Shown here: positions 34,812 through 46,752 of the stretch, piece after piece
Layout: each line of letters starts with the position of its first letter
How positions within the stretch are numbered: the first letter of the stretch is position 1
NCBI GenBank assembly: GCA_027563935.2
Contig: CM050450.1
Coordinates: 11,701,957 to 11,765,956 of the forward strand
DNA from: Costus lasius
Taxonomy: Eukaryota > Streptophyta > Magnoliopsida > Zingiberales > Costaceae
Direction: 5' to 3'
Length of the DNA stretch: 64,000 nucleotides
The notes under the pieces: model-generated
Told to the model about the DNA's origin: nothing
Seen by the model: only the letters and a program-made list of their open reading frames with translations
The model's database searches: none
Position numbers and translations under genes: made by a program

Positions 34812-36402
34812 TGACACTGTTCGCAAGTGCACAGAAATGTCGCAGTAATATAAAAGATATCGTCTCCCACAGGGAACAAGGTGAGTACTAGAAAATCTAA
34901 TTCTCAGAATCTAAGCTAATCAAATCGTGATTTTTTAGAGCTTGAAAACTAAAATTAAGCAGGATAGTAAATAAGAAATCAAACAATTGCGACAGGGAAA
35001 ATATATGAGAGAGAATATCAGGGCAAAGGTTTCCACCACTCTGACGATTTCACTTGCGCTAGAAATAAATGTTAATTACTTGGATTTACAGATATGCATA
35101 AGGAATCTACCCTATGGTACAAGGTGCCCTCTTTCGAGTGTACACCCCGGTATTTGCCTAGAACGTCTCCTACTTTTGCGGTGGACCGTTCTAGACAAAC
35201 CCACTGGGTTCCGTGGTAGATTATGAACTCTCGAGCAAAGAACACGCACTTTCGCGTCGCGTCTTCACAATATTCACATAGAGGTTCGGTCGTTATGGTC
35301 GAACTTTCGTTATGGACCGTAACAACTATGACATGATGATACTTAGCCAAAGTAAAGATCAAGAAATAAATACATCTAGTGAAATATGCTCAGAATATGA
35401 TCCAAATAACAAGATTAAAACAAGAGTTGCAAACAGAAATCGTTAGAGGGCTTCAACCTAACCCCGATACAAAATTTATGCTACAACCATCGTTGAATCG
35501 TTAAAAATCCTCACTGTAAACATAGGAAAATTACAGGAAAAGGTTTCTAGGAGTGAGGAGAAGATAAACCGAACGAAATAACCCAGGATTGCAAGGTTCC
35601 GATGATCAATTCTTCAAAAATCCGCTCGAAGTCGCCGAATCGCCGTGTTCTTCCGCCCTAGCCGCTTCGTCGCCCGATTGCCTCCTCTTTAGGTCACGAA
35701 ATTTGGGGCTTTTATATCCTTTTTGTTCGTCTTCGAGTTAGCTTTCCAAAAATTCCTCACTTGCTAAATTTGGACTTGAATCGGGTTCAAAATCGAGGGA
35801 AAACCGAGAGGGTGTCGAGTTGATCCGTCCGCTTCACGGGTGAACCCCGCGGGGTTCACCAGGTGGTGAAGTGCTCGGAGCTGTTTTGTTGCGAAATAAT
35901 CACAGGTGAACCCCGTGGGGTTCACCTACCGGTGAAAGCCTCGACGTAGTTCTGTGCAGATATCTCCAGATGAGATCACGGGTGAACCCCATGGGGTTCA
36001 CCTACCAGTGAAGTGTGCGGCAACTTTCAAAAACTTGGACATCATCGGTGAATCCCGTCGGGTTCACCAGGCAGTGACGCGCGCGCTGAAATCCTTCCTT
36101 CGGCAAGATCACGGGTGAACCTCGTGGGGTTCACTTGGCCGTGAAGTCCAGGGAAGCTTCCAATTGAGCCCAAATTTTACAGGCAGCTTCGTCTTCTCAT
36201 AAGGAATCACCCCATACTTTTAGATTCTTCAAAAAGACCTCAAAATTGGGTAATTTTACCTGAAATTCAATAAGACAGACGAAAAGTGAAGATTCTGAAG
36301 TTTTTAACTAATTAAGTCTTAAAGGAGTGTGAAATCATTAAAATAGGCCTAAATTCATCATGGAATAATAGTAAAAAATCACTACTAAAATGCATGGTGT
36401 CA
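34812..36402 (-). mobile_element. LTR of a large Ty3/gypsy-like element, minus orientation
   Basis: Begins TGACACTGTTCGCAAGTGC and ends GCATGGTGTCA, giving TGACAC/GTGTCA inverted ends over 1591 bp. The sequence next to its right end reads, on the minus strand, a purine-rich gtcgaggaggatt, a polypurine tract, so this is a 3' LTR of a minus-strand element. The partner LTR was not found in the window. It carries five spaced palindromes listed separately. Confidence 0.75.
35839..36135. repeat. Five regularly spaced 22-bp palindromes within an LTR
   Basis: Units at 35839-35860, 35905-35926, 35981-36002, 36047-36068 and 36114-36135 all follow GGTGAACCCC-NN-GGGGTTCACC. The first and third are perfectly self-complementary; the others have one or two mismatches. 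Start-to-start spacing is 66, 76, 66 and 67 bp. The intervening sequences are unrelated apart from a trailing agtgaag-like word, so only the palindrome and spacing look preserved. Confidence 0.9.
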
Positions 36403-37320
36403 AATCCTCCTCGACTTAAATCTTTGCTTGTCCTCAAGCAATAAAATAAGTTGAAATGCATGCTTGGTATAAGAATAATCTTTTATGTTGAAGTTCGCAC
36501 CCGAGTTTGGAAAAATACTTTTTAGCAATCCAAGATCTAATCAGAAGAAATCAACTAAAAGGAGTGTCTTAAGCATTCACCAGTTTGGTCCCACAGTTTC
36601 TAGATATCAAACGATTCAGAAAGCAGTAAACATGAGATTCAATCAAGCAAACACAACACTCATTTCATTATTATCCTTCTAATTTATAATATTGGGGTTA
36701 ACTCAAATGTCTCATTTAGGATATAAGATACTGATTATTGCACTAGACTTCAACTCATATCCTTAGGTACCATTGCCAATTTTTCGCAATGCCAAGTAGA
36801 GGAGTCTTTTTATTGAATTTTCAATTCACATTTCTTAGATTTCAACTCATGTCCTTCGGTACCACTGTCAATTTTTCGCAGTGCCAAGTAGAGAATTTTT
36901 AACAGATGCTAAATATCAAAGATCAACATATCCTTGCATTTTAACAGATGTAGTGTTTTCCCAATACTAGAAAGGAATTCAAAGTTTGAAAAGAGATTAT
37001 GCATCATAATATGAATCGAATGTAAATTGTAAACCAAAATCAATTGAAGAATCATGAAAATGTTTGACCCACTATATGAACATCATAAAATCAATCCGTT
37101 TAGAAAATTTCTAATTCAAAGAACATATGGACATGACTATTAAGTAAATTTCTAACAAGTACTACATTCAACATGTCTTGATAAATTCCAACCAATCATG
37201 CATTCAATTTTTTAGACAAAAATTTGCATGGCTATCATCAGACAAGACAATCATGACAAGTCAATGAAATTTTTCATCACAAGTTATGCAATATATCCTT
37301 CAGAACAGTTACATGCAAGC
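36403..37320 (-). mobile_element. Non-coding internal remnant next to the 1.6 kb LTR
   Basis: AT-rich, non-coding sequence that follows the polypurine tract. It contains two near-copies (about 36755-36810 and 36845-36900) of ctcat.tccttcggtacca and caatttttcgcagtgccaag. This resembles the untranslated 3' internal region of Tat/Athila-type elements. It abuts an unrelated integrase fragment at about 37321, so the element is truncated. Confidence 0.5.
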
Positions 37321-38263
37321 TTATAAATTCACAGAACAATTGTGCGCCTTCACGGAATTCCGCGTACCATCGTTAGTGACCGAGATCCCATATTCATCAG
37401 TCACTTCTGGCAGAAACTCTTCAGGCTTTGGGTTACTTCCTTGAACATGAGCTTAGTCTACCACCTAGAGACGGACGGATAATCGGAGGTCCTCAACCGT
37501 TGCTTGGAAACTTATTTGCGCTGTTTCACATCCGATCAACCTTACTCTTGGGCTGCTGGCTGCCGTGGGCAGAATATTAGTATAACATCAGTTTTCACTC
37601 CGCCATGGGCAAAACTCCACTCGAGGTAGTCTATGGGAGATCACCACCAGCCCTCTTGCAATTTGCGCCCCGGGAATCCCTCATGGAATTCGTCGCTAGT
37701 GAACTGCAGGATCATGATGAAATACTCCGATAGCTCAAGTACAACCTTGACAGAGCCCAACAACGCATGCACCAATATGCGAATGCCAAACGCAAGGACA
37801 TATCTTTTTAGGTGGGCGACATGGTATTTGTGAATCTCCGACCCCACCGCCAACAATCCGTCGCCCGAAGGATCAACGCGAAGCTGGCCGCGTGCTTCTA
37901 CGGGCTGTTCCAAATCACGCACCGGATTGGTGAGGTGGCGTACCGTTTGGCGCTTCCACCGGAGGCGAGGGTCCATTCTGTTTTTCATGCGTCGCAGCTT
38001 AAGAAGGCGGTGGGCTCTTGCGAGGCTTCGACGCAGCTTCCGCCTGGCCTAGAATCCGAGTCAATGCCCCTCCCTACCCTGGAAACCATTCTGTCCCAAC
38101 GTTCTGTTCGCCATGGGCACAGCTCCCTCCTTGAATGGCTGGTGCAATGGACAGGTAAGCCATCCGAAGAGGCCACTTGGGAAGATGAAGTGGTGATCCG
38201 GCAATAATTTCCTGCATTTGTCACAAGTCTTGGGGACAAGACTGCTTCTAGTGGGGGGAGATT
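37321..38263 (+). pseudogene. Degenerate Ty3/gypsy integrase C-terminus and chromodomain
   Basis: Translation with frameshifts and stops shows an integrase core remnant ([20 protein letters not shown], then a TDGQSEVLNRCLETYLRCF-like stretch). From about 37812 comes an open segment with GDMVFVNLRPHRQQS, ARVHSVFHASQLKK and a C-terminal chromodomain-like LLEWLVQWTGKPSEEATWED. This order (integrase, then GPY/F-like region, then chromodomain, then polypurine tract and LTR) is that of a chromovirus. Upstream protease, reverse transcriptase and the 5' LTR are missing. Confidence 0.85.
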
Positions 38264-38476
38264 TGATACAGCCTGGGCCCAGTGGCAGGTCTATACCAGA
38301 CGCAAGGGGCATGGGCCACTATCGGGCCAAGCCCAACCAAGGGACTGAGAGGAGGTAGGGTTTGTAATAGGAGGGGGAGTGCAGGGAAGGGGGGCAAGCT
38401 TGTGTTATCTTGTTATTTGTATTTTGAGACTCATCGTTGTGCGATTTGAGGGACGGCCGGTATCCAGTTCGTATCA
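38264..38476 (+). repeat. Short 3' LTR of the chromovirus remnant
   Basis: 213 bp beginning TGATACAGCCTGGG and ending CCAGTTCGTATCA, with TGATAC/GTATCA inverted ends, directly after the purine tract gtggggggagattt. LTRs this short fit Reina-type chromoviruses; the clade call is inference. Confidence 0.8.
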
Positions 38477-40090
38477 ATATGCTACAAGGAGTCATCATGG
38501 TTATGACATTTGAGGCTAGGCCATATCAACTTTGATGGATTTAGGAGAATGTCCAAAAACAGAATGGTAAGAGGGCTACTAGAGATAGATGATAAGAGCA
38601 ACATATATGAAGTATGTCTGCTAGGAAAGCAACCCAGGAAGAGCTTTCCAAATGAGTCTCAGTCATGAACATCCAGACCACTCCAGTTAATATACACAGA
38701 CATATGCAGGCCAAATTATACCATAATCCTTTGGTAAGAACAAGTATTTTCTCTTATTCATTGATGATTTCAGTAGAAAAACATAGATATATTTTTTCAA
38801 AGAAAAATTAGAAGCTTTTAAATATTTTTAAAATTTTAAAGCTTTTTTGGAAAAGGATAGTGGATACAAAATCCAGGCCGTAAGATCTGCCAGAGGAGAA
38901 GAATTCACTTCTAGGAACTTTCAAGAGTTCTGTGAAGCTCATGGGATACGACGATTTCTAACTGCACTAGGATTGCCTCAACAAAATAGAGTTGTTAAGA
39001 GAAAGAATCAGATAATTCTGAACATTGTCAGAAGCATACTAAAAACAAAGGGTATGCCGAAAGAGTTTTAAGCGCAAGCTGTGAACTGCACAGTCTATCT
39101 TCAGAATAGGTGTGAAACTAAAGCTTTGAATGGAAAGACTCCAACTGAAGCATAGAGAGGAATTAAACCCTCAGTGAGACATCTAAAGGTATTTGGTAGT
39201 ATTGCTTATACTTATATTCATGATGAACATCGTACTAAACTTGATAATAAGAGTAAGAAATACATTTTTGTTAGTTATGATTCTCATACCAAAGGGTATA
39301 AACTCTACAATCCAATTAATAAGAAAGTTTTTGTTAGTAGAGATGTAGACTTTGACAAGGAAGCTACATAAGACTAGAATGTCCAAGAAGATCAAAATGA
39401 CTATGATCTCCTTCCCTCTTTAGAATAAGATGAAGACAAAGAAAAATCTCATTCAGTTACATCTCCATCATCACTTGTGCAAAATGAACGTACTTTAGAA
39501 GGAAGTTCAAGTAGTAGACAAATTCGCACAAGGAGGCTGGAAGACTTATACAGAGAAACTAAGAGAAATGATGGTGTCTCATTTGTTTGTTTGTTTGTTT
39601 GCAGATGCTGAACCTATTGACTTTGAAGAAGCTATGAAAGAAGAGAAATGGAGAAAACCTGTGGACGAAAAAATTACAGCAAAACAATACTTGGGAGCTG
39701 ACGACTCTGCCAGAAGGGCATAAAACTATAAGAGTTAAGTAGGAGTGCAAAACTAAGAAAAATGCACAAGGAGAAGTTGAGAGATACAAAGCTAGGCTTA
39801 TAGCAAAAGGCTACAGACAAAAACAAGGTATTGACTATGACGAAGTTTTTTCTCCAGTTGCTTGTCTAGAAACAATAAGATTGATCATCTCTTTAGCTGC
39901 TCAAAATAAGTAGAAAATATTTTAAATGGATGTTAAGTTAGCATTTCTGAATGGATAACTTGATGAGGAGATATTGATCAACCTCCAGGATACATGTTGA
40001 AAGGAAGCAAGGATAGGGTATTGAAATTAAGGAAAGCGGGCTTTAACAAGTTCCGAGATCATGGAACTATAGAATTGACAAATATTTCCA
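38477..40090 (+). mobile_element. Ty1/copia pol fragment (integrase to start of reverse transcriptase), plus strand
   Basis: Starts exactly at the end of the chromovirus LTR. Translated pieces in order are: remnants of the GAG-pre-integrase region; an integrase segment (SARGEEFTSRNFQEFCEAHGI, TALGLPQQN); RHLKVFGSIAYTYIHDEHRTK...SHTKGYKLYNP; a linker with TRRLEDLYRET; and an early reverse-transcriptase remnant (SCLSRNNKIDHLF.. and EWIT.. in shifting frames). Numerous stops and frameshifts make it inactive. Closely related to the inverted copy at 40130-43365. Confidence 0.85.
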
Positions 40091-41018
40091 AGAAAAATGA
40101 GACATCATCAATAGGTTCAGTATGTAGATGATTTTATCTTCATAGGCGATAACATGGAAAAGTCAATAGGTTTAGTATCTGCAAACAAACAAACAAATGA
40201 GAGATCATCAATTCTCTCAGTTTCTCTGTACAAGTCTTCCAGCCTCCTTGTGCATATTTGTCTACTGTTTGAACTTCCTTCGGAAGTAGATTCATTCTGG
40301 TGATGACAAAGGTATAATTGGTTTAGATCTTTCTTCGTCTTCATCTTGTTCTAAAGAGGGAAGGAGATCATAATTATTTTGATATTCCTAGATATTCCAG
40401 TCTCATATAGCTTCCTCATCGAAGTCTACATCTCTATTAACAAAAACTTTTTTATTACTTAGATCACAGAGTTTATACCCTTTGGTATGAGAATCATAAC
40501 CAACAAAAATGCATTTCTTACTTTTATTATCAAGATTAGTGCAATGTTGATCATGAATGTTAGCATAAGCAATACTACCAAATACCTTTAGATGTCTCAC
40601 TGAGGATTTAATTCCTCTCCATGCTTAAGTTGGAGTCTTTCCATTCAAAACTTTAGTTTCACACCTGTTCTGAAGGTATACTGCGCAATTCACAACTTGG
40701 GCCCAAAACTCTTTTGGCATCCCCTTTGTTTTCAGCATGCTTTTGGCCATGTTCAGAATTGTCTGATTCTTTTTCTCAGCAACTCTATTTTGTTGAGGGG
40801 ATCCTGGTGCAGTCAGGAATCGTCGTATCCCATGAGCTTCACAAAAACTACTGAAAGTTCCTAGAAGTGAATTATCCTCTTCTGTCAGATCTTACGGCAT
40901 GGATTCTGTATCCACTATCCTTTTCCACAAAAGCTTTAAATTTTTAAAATTATTTAAAAGCTTCTAATTTTTCTTTGAGAAAATATATCTATATTTTTCT
41001 ATTAAAATCATCAATGAA

Positions 41019-42802
41019 TGATGTCTCATATTTTTATAGTCTTTTTGATCTATATTTACCGGTGAATCGAGACCTACTATTATGTTTTTACATCTCTTTC
41101 TAGCTTGTTTCATTAATTTTCTTCAGAAGCTTCACTACTTGTCCTGTTTGATGAATACAGGACATTTCACTCGCTTTTAGAGCTATTTGGAAGTATATTT
41201 ACACCCGAGTGAATCAAGAACCTTGACAAGAAGGTTAGCTTCAAAAGGGACCAATTTCCAGAATTACGGCCGAGGCTATAATCTACTTCATGATCATAAT
41301 TTCCAATTTGACTTCCTGATGGACCCATTTTTATGCAAGCATAAAGTTACACCCTTCACTTTCTCAACATTAGCCTCTCAAAAGACAAAAACCTTGACAA
41401 GTGACATTACATGTATGGCCATAATTTTAGCTTGATCGGCAATTTTTGACATCATACTATGGCCGAAATTCAAGCCAAGGCAAGCATCAGCTCACCTGCA
41501 AAATTTCAGATGAAATGGAGTTCAACACTGAAATTACGGGCACGGCCATAATGACCATTACGCCTGTAATCTCCACATGCAAGCATTAAAGGCCAACATT
41601 CAATTGGCTATAAATTCTCCGTTATAAGTCCGTTTCGAGCGTTCTTGGTGTCATTATGACGAGCATTTAATGGGATATAATTGTGCGAGCGTTTCAGGAA
41701 TTAAAGAGCATCGATGAAGATATTATGGGCATGCCCGTAATCTTGATTACACCCGTAATCTTGATTACACCCGTAATCTTGATTACACCCGTAATCTCTC
41801 TACGACCAAATTTAAAATGGTCATAACTCTTTCATTATAAGTCCGTTTTGGACGTTTTTGTGCCAAAACGTAGATACTTAAAAGGGCTATCAATGTAGCC
41901 AATCAAAAGTGGCCTTTGACTCTATATGATGGGCGAAAAATCTATTGCAAAGGGGCAACGAGTCTTGGCAAGGGGTGGTGATCTTGGCGAAAGCTTGGGA
42001 GAAGAAGATCTTTTGTGCATCTATTCCAGAAGGCTTGGAGAAAGAGGATTACTGCCCTTCTTCGAAGAGTTTTCTCTTTTCTCTATTCAATCTTCTCTTT
42101 TATTTCTTATTCTAGAGATTTGTATCGTAAAGACGCTATGATAGCTTAATTTCTTTATCTGGACTAGGGTGTAATCTCATTGTTTGTATCTTCTATTCAA
42201 ACTTGTTATTTCATAGCAAATGCATCTCGTGTTTATTCGATCTATGCTGTTTCATTGCTAATATTACCTTGATCAGGTAATTACTTTTCTCAGGCACCGT
42301 AAGAAGGACCGAAAGGTGAATTGCGACGCTAGATATGCTATATCAAACATGCTCTAAGCTGTCAAAAAATACGGCAGAATTTGTATGAAGAATTTTATAG
42401 TATCTCTTAACTCATTGGATCAATTTAGATCTAATTTGATACCGGATTACGCCGTTGAAAGAGGGTAATCTATACCTTTTGATATTTCCTTGAACACTTT
42501 TAAAATTGTATTGCTATAATTTTACCTTGTTTGAATTTAAGATCCATCAACTAGACGAATCCGATGTTCCGATATCTCTATTCCCTGTTTTCTACCCAAA
42601 ACTTTCTCTTGCTAGATTCGGTTTGCATTAAGTTATATTTGCTTTATTTTTTATAATTCCAAACCACTTAATCGATTGTCTAGCTATCGAATCGTAATTA
42701 CTTGGTACTTGATTACTATCCTTGTGAGATCGACACTTAAAGTACTACTACGACAAAACTGTTATGCTTGCAGTTAGTAGTGCGATAGTACAACACACAT
42801 CA
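41019..42802. mobile_element. Solo LTR (1784 bp) inserted in the Copia integrase region
   Basis: Begins TGATGTCTCATA and ends CAACACACATCA, with TGATGT/ACATCA inverted ends, flanked by the perfect 5-bp duplication ATGAA (41014-41018 and 42803-42807). Removing it restores continuity with the paralogous Copia copy. The end region (gagatcgacacttaaagtac...cttgcagttagtagtgcga) is typical of Tat/Athila-like Ty3/gypsy LTRs. No internal domain is present. Confidence 0.9.
41734..41796. repeat. 18-bp minisatellite inside the solo LTR
   Basis: The unit cccgtaatcttgattaca is repeated 3.5 times in perfect tandem at 41734, 41752, 41770 and 41788. Confidence 0.9.
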
Positions 42803-43365
42803 ATGAACAAGTGAAAATACTTATTCTTATCAAAGGATTATGGTGTAATTGGCATGCATATGTCTGTGTATATCAATTGGAGTCGTCTAGATGCTCTTGA
42901 CTGAAACTCATTTGGAAAGCTCTTCCTGGGTTGCTTTCCTAGCAGACACCCTTTACATATGTTGCTCTCATCATCTATCTCTGGTAGCCCTCTTACCATT
43001 CGATTTTTGGACATTCTCTTAAGTCCATCAAAGTTGATATGGCCTAGCCTCAGATGCTATAGCTATGATGACTCCTTGTAGCATATCCTCAAACATTTTG
43101 CTATTCTTGTGCTACCAAACAAACGATTTTGTGCCATTGGTACATTGAAAATCATAATTCCTGTACTATTTTTCAGACCCAAATTATGACCAATAGTATA
43201 AAAGGTATAACCTTTTTCCAATAATTGTCTCATACTCAAAATATTATTTTTTATATCAGGAGCATAATAAACATTCGAGATATACTGGTGAGTGTTATCT
43301 TTCAGTCTAATGAGGATTTTACCTTTCCCTCTTATAGGAATTTTGGAGGAATCTCCGAAAGTGAT

Positions 43366-43709
43366 GGTTCAAATAAATATCTTTATTTATTTTATTTATA
43401 TAAATATAATAATATTTTTATTTTTATATATTTATCAAATAAAATTTTATAATTTTATATTTATATCGGTAAATTTGGTAATTTACTGAACCGAATTTAC
43501 CATATTTATCGAACTTATTAATTTAATATTTAGTATCGGTAAATTCGGTTTTTACTGAATCGAAAAATAAAAAACTGATACCGAAATCGAATACTGAATA
43601 TTAGAAAACCTATTACAGAAACTAAAACCGATTTTCTTTTTACCGAACCGAATTTACCGAATTGATTGGTAAACTATAAAAATCGAATTTACCGCACCGT
43701 TTGCACACC
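43366..43709. mobile_element. AT-rich insertion, possible hAT-like MITE
   Basis: Between Copia protease-like sequence and the gag-start sequence is a 340-bp AT-rich tract. It holds many cggtaaattcggt / accgaatttacc words in both orientations and ends tttgcacaccctta. The latter resembles termini of small hAT-type elements. The left end was not resolved. Confidence 0.4.
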
Positions 43710-44124
43710 CTTAGCTGCTTGGTTTGCTTGCCAGCAGAAAACAAACTTACATCAATTTTGGCAATAGTTCGATGAGAACTTTGGCCCGTCGATGGCAGAG
43801 GTAGCACAACTTCGTCTAGCCTCTCCAGCAGCGGCGACTCCGACGAGGATATCTCACCCCCTCTTGATACCAATTTGTTAAGTTTGCTTTCCGCCATCAA
43901 ACGCTGGAGAACAAGCTAAATGTTCAAGTGAAGTTCAAATCTAAACTTGTTTTATTGATAGAATAGATATTATAAGTATTTATAGAGTTACTAATCAACT
44001 TTTGAGTTACCAGAATTAAAACCTAATGTAGAATTCAAGATGTTAAACATTCAACCGATGCATCATTCGGTTGAGATCCAAAATACATAGTTACCCTAAT
44101 ATAATTCAGGTTTAACTTTTAACA
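43710..44124 (-). mobile_element. Copia LTR (43876-44124) with primer-binding site and gag start
   Basis: On the minus strand a 249-bp LTR runs from TGTTAAAAGTT to AAACTTAACA. It is followed by AATTGGTATCAAGAGGG, a tRNA-Met-like primer-binding site, and an open start beginning MAESKLNKLVSRGGEISSS. On its other side the minus strand shows a purine tract (gtttaagggggat). This LTR is therefore flanked by both 3'-internal and 5'-internal sequences, as in tandem elements sharing an LTR. Its relative is at 47474-47713. Confidence 0.75.
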
Positions 44125-44262
44125 ATCCCCCTTAAACCTGAAATTCTAAACAAAATTATATGTTCATTCTACATGTCTTTTTCAGTTTTCAAAATTAACT
44201 CAAACTTCTCCAGGGGATTTTTCTTCTGTGTTGCATTCTATCATATTTGTCAATGCATAATT

Positions 44263-46086
44263 TGTTATGGATTTAATTTTCTACAAGTTATATTTAATAT
44301 ATTTTTTGATTTTATTAGGGACTTAATGGTAATTTGATAAAAACTTATGGGCCGGAATGCAAAATCTGCATTTCCAGGCCCTTCTCCTTATGCTCACATG
44401 GTAGAAGGAGATTTTCTACCTGGTTCTAGTTAAAACAAAAAAATAATAATAATAACAATAGGAATAAGAAAAGTAAAAGAGAGAGTTATTTTCCATTACC
44501 TTTACCTTTTCTCTCCATTCGTCGCCGAGTTTCACATCAGCTCCCAGCAAGTTGATCTTCTCAAGATTTTGTGCAACAATTTCTTTCTAGCTTTAATCCA
44601 GATAAGGTGATTTTACATCACTAAGATTTAATAGTGAACTAGTAGGAAAGAGAACATAATCTCTTCTCTTTATTTCTTCCTTCCAAGGATCCATTCGTTT
44701 TCTTTCGTTCCTCATATGTATGTTCTCCTTTTCTTGTCTCTTGCACTAATTTCTTTGCTACTACATATTTAAGGCAAATCAATAGATTGCTTTTGATGAT
44801 CAAGGGAGTCTTGACATGATTGTGTATGGATAGTTAAGCGTATAGATAGACAAGAGATGAGGGGTATAAGATTACTTATAATGGTGTTTTGCATATGAGT
44901 TAAGTTAATAGAATGTCCAATGAAAATGAGATATGGTTTAATTTGAGAAGTTGCTTTAGGTAACGAGTAGGACTTTGGAGTGATCTAGTGACGTACTAAG
45001 AAGAGGCTTGGAGGTAGGAATCTTGTTCCTTTTTTTGTAAATCATGTTATGGTATATGTGATACTATGATCTTCTTATTGTTCCTTTCCTCGTTATTGTT
45101 TCTAATTCCTTTGTACTTCCTATAATGATTAATTGAAGCATGATTGTGTATTGAGTTGCATGATTGGCACTCTATTTACATTTTTAGTTGGAATACTTGA
45201 TATATTAGATATTATGCATGTTGTTAAGTTATGATTACTTATTAGTTGGTATTGATGCTTGCATGAAAATGTCATGACTATGATGATCTTATTGGCTGAT
45301 TGAGTTGAGGACCAGTGGACCACGGTTTAGCTATAGTTGCCGATTGGCCTTTGGACTATAGCGGTGCTGGCTAGGGCTTACTGTCAGATTATCTTCGGAC
45401 AATGCTAGGGTCGCCATGTGTTGGACGCAACACCACCGGACTATCTTCGGACAGTCGTTCCACTGTGTGAGCTGGCACTGGAAACACTCTACCCAAGAGT
45501 GCGGTTCGTGATGAGGGTTTGTGGTTGCAGCTCGATGATTTCACGACTTGAGTGTTGAAAGTATTTTTATGATATCATATTTTTGATATTATGATATGTG
45601 ACATGTAGTGGTAGAAGATTAATTATTTGTTTATCTTATAATTGATGCATAACATCATCTTGTTACGATTCCTACTTAGCCTTCTGCTAACTCCCTTTGT
45701 TTTTGCCTCCCAAGTCCAGACGCAGCTCCAGCTAGAGACCGGTAGATAGCCATAGAGACTACCCAACGTTTTGGGTAATTTATTGTATGATGGGGTAGTT
45801 AGGTAGTATTGTAAGGTGACTTTGGTATTGTACATGTTACATAGACTTTTGACTTTTGGACATGTAATCCATGTTTTGGGTTATGGATCTATTAGACCTG
45901 TAGTTTCAAATGCTTGTGAATGATGTGAAATTTTGGTGTTGATATACAGGTTGTTGTTTTTGAAGAAATGTTGTAGCTATCATTTGGTTAGTTGTAAAGT
46001 GATATTAGATTATGAAATTAAAATGAACAGGAACTTGCTACGCCTCGAGGGTGAAGTTTTATATGATACTCTGTCGGGATGTGACA
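44263..46086. mobile_element. Solo LTR (1824 bp) inside one arm of a Copia inverted repeat
   Basis: Begins TGTTATGGATTT and ends CGGGATGTGACA, flanked by the perfect 5-bp duplication TAATT (44258-44262 and 46087-46091). Joining the flanks recreates sequence continuous with the opposite arm near 47340. No internal coding domain. Orientation not settled. Confidence 0.88.
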
Positions 46087-46684
46087 TAATTATTATCAAA
46101 TCCATAAGCTTCAGGTGTGTTCTTGAATTCTTCCAGCTTTACTCTGACTTAAAAATAATCATCAATTTTTACCTCATTTTCCATCTTGACAAGTTGTTGA
46201 TGCATCTTTTCTTGCTCCATTTCGACTTCCTCCTTTTTGCATTGAGATGGTTCTGTATTGCTTTGTTGATTTCCTCTATTATGCTCACAAGTTTTCTTTC
46301 TTAGTATTTTTCAAAAATTCTTTGTCTATCACAAAATCAGTTTTAATTTAATGTTTCAACATTCTCTTTTTTCATGAAGCTTCAATGATAGTGCCAAAAT
46401 ATTTAATTTTTAATAAACCTACTGTAAGCTTTTTCTTTTCAGCTAGCATTTTCTTTAAATGGATAAATTTTGATTTTGATTTTGATTTTGACCTTGACTT
46501 TCACTATGCCTTTGACTTTGGGTTTGACCTGGGCTCACGAATTTACACATTTTCAAAGTTTTCTCTGTTGGTTTCTTATTTTTCTCTTTCTCAATTTCTT
46601 TCTTTCTCTTTCTAACAGTTATTTCTCACCCAATTTTCTCTTCTTCCCAATTTCTTTTCTCTCTTTCTCAATTTTATAACAGCT
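46087..46684 (-). repeat. Left arm of a large inverted repeat (Copia 3' internal region)
   Basis: Reverse complement of roughly 46753-47340. Shared blocks include aagcttcaggtgtgttcttg, ttgacaagttgttga, the (gatttt)n/(aaaatc)n hexamers and cccaattttctcttc. Together with 43876-44262 it forms an arm of nearly 1 kb, interrupted by the solo LTR. Confidence 0.85.
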
Positions 46685-46752
46685 AATCACACATCTCTCT
46701 CCTTTTTCATCTCTCAATTTCTTTATTTGTTTCTCCCGCTGTCTCCTTTCAC

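Larger units (their letters stand above)
40130..43365 (-). mobile_element. Ty1/copia pol fragment, minus strand, split by a solo LTR
   Basis: The right-hand part (about 42808-43365) translates on the minus strand to a protease/GAG-pre-integrase-like region (NNILSMRQLLEKGYTF). The left part (40130-41018) gives integrase-to-linker segments, including RHLKVFGSIAYANIHDQHCT and TRRLEDLYRETERIDDL. It mirrors the plus-strand copy at 38477-40090. A 1784-bp solo LTR (41019-42802) interrupts the integrase region. Continuation upstream to a 5' LTR at 43876-44124 is likely. Frames are broken in several places. Confidence 0.8.

Noticed and set aside
35839..36135. Regularly spaced repeats considered as a CRISPR array
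   Set aside because: This is a plant nuclear LTR; the units are palindromes in a retrotransposon with no cas genes and only five copies.
41926..42141. 71-codon frame in the solo LTR
   Set aside because: Falls inside an LTR and resembles no protein.
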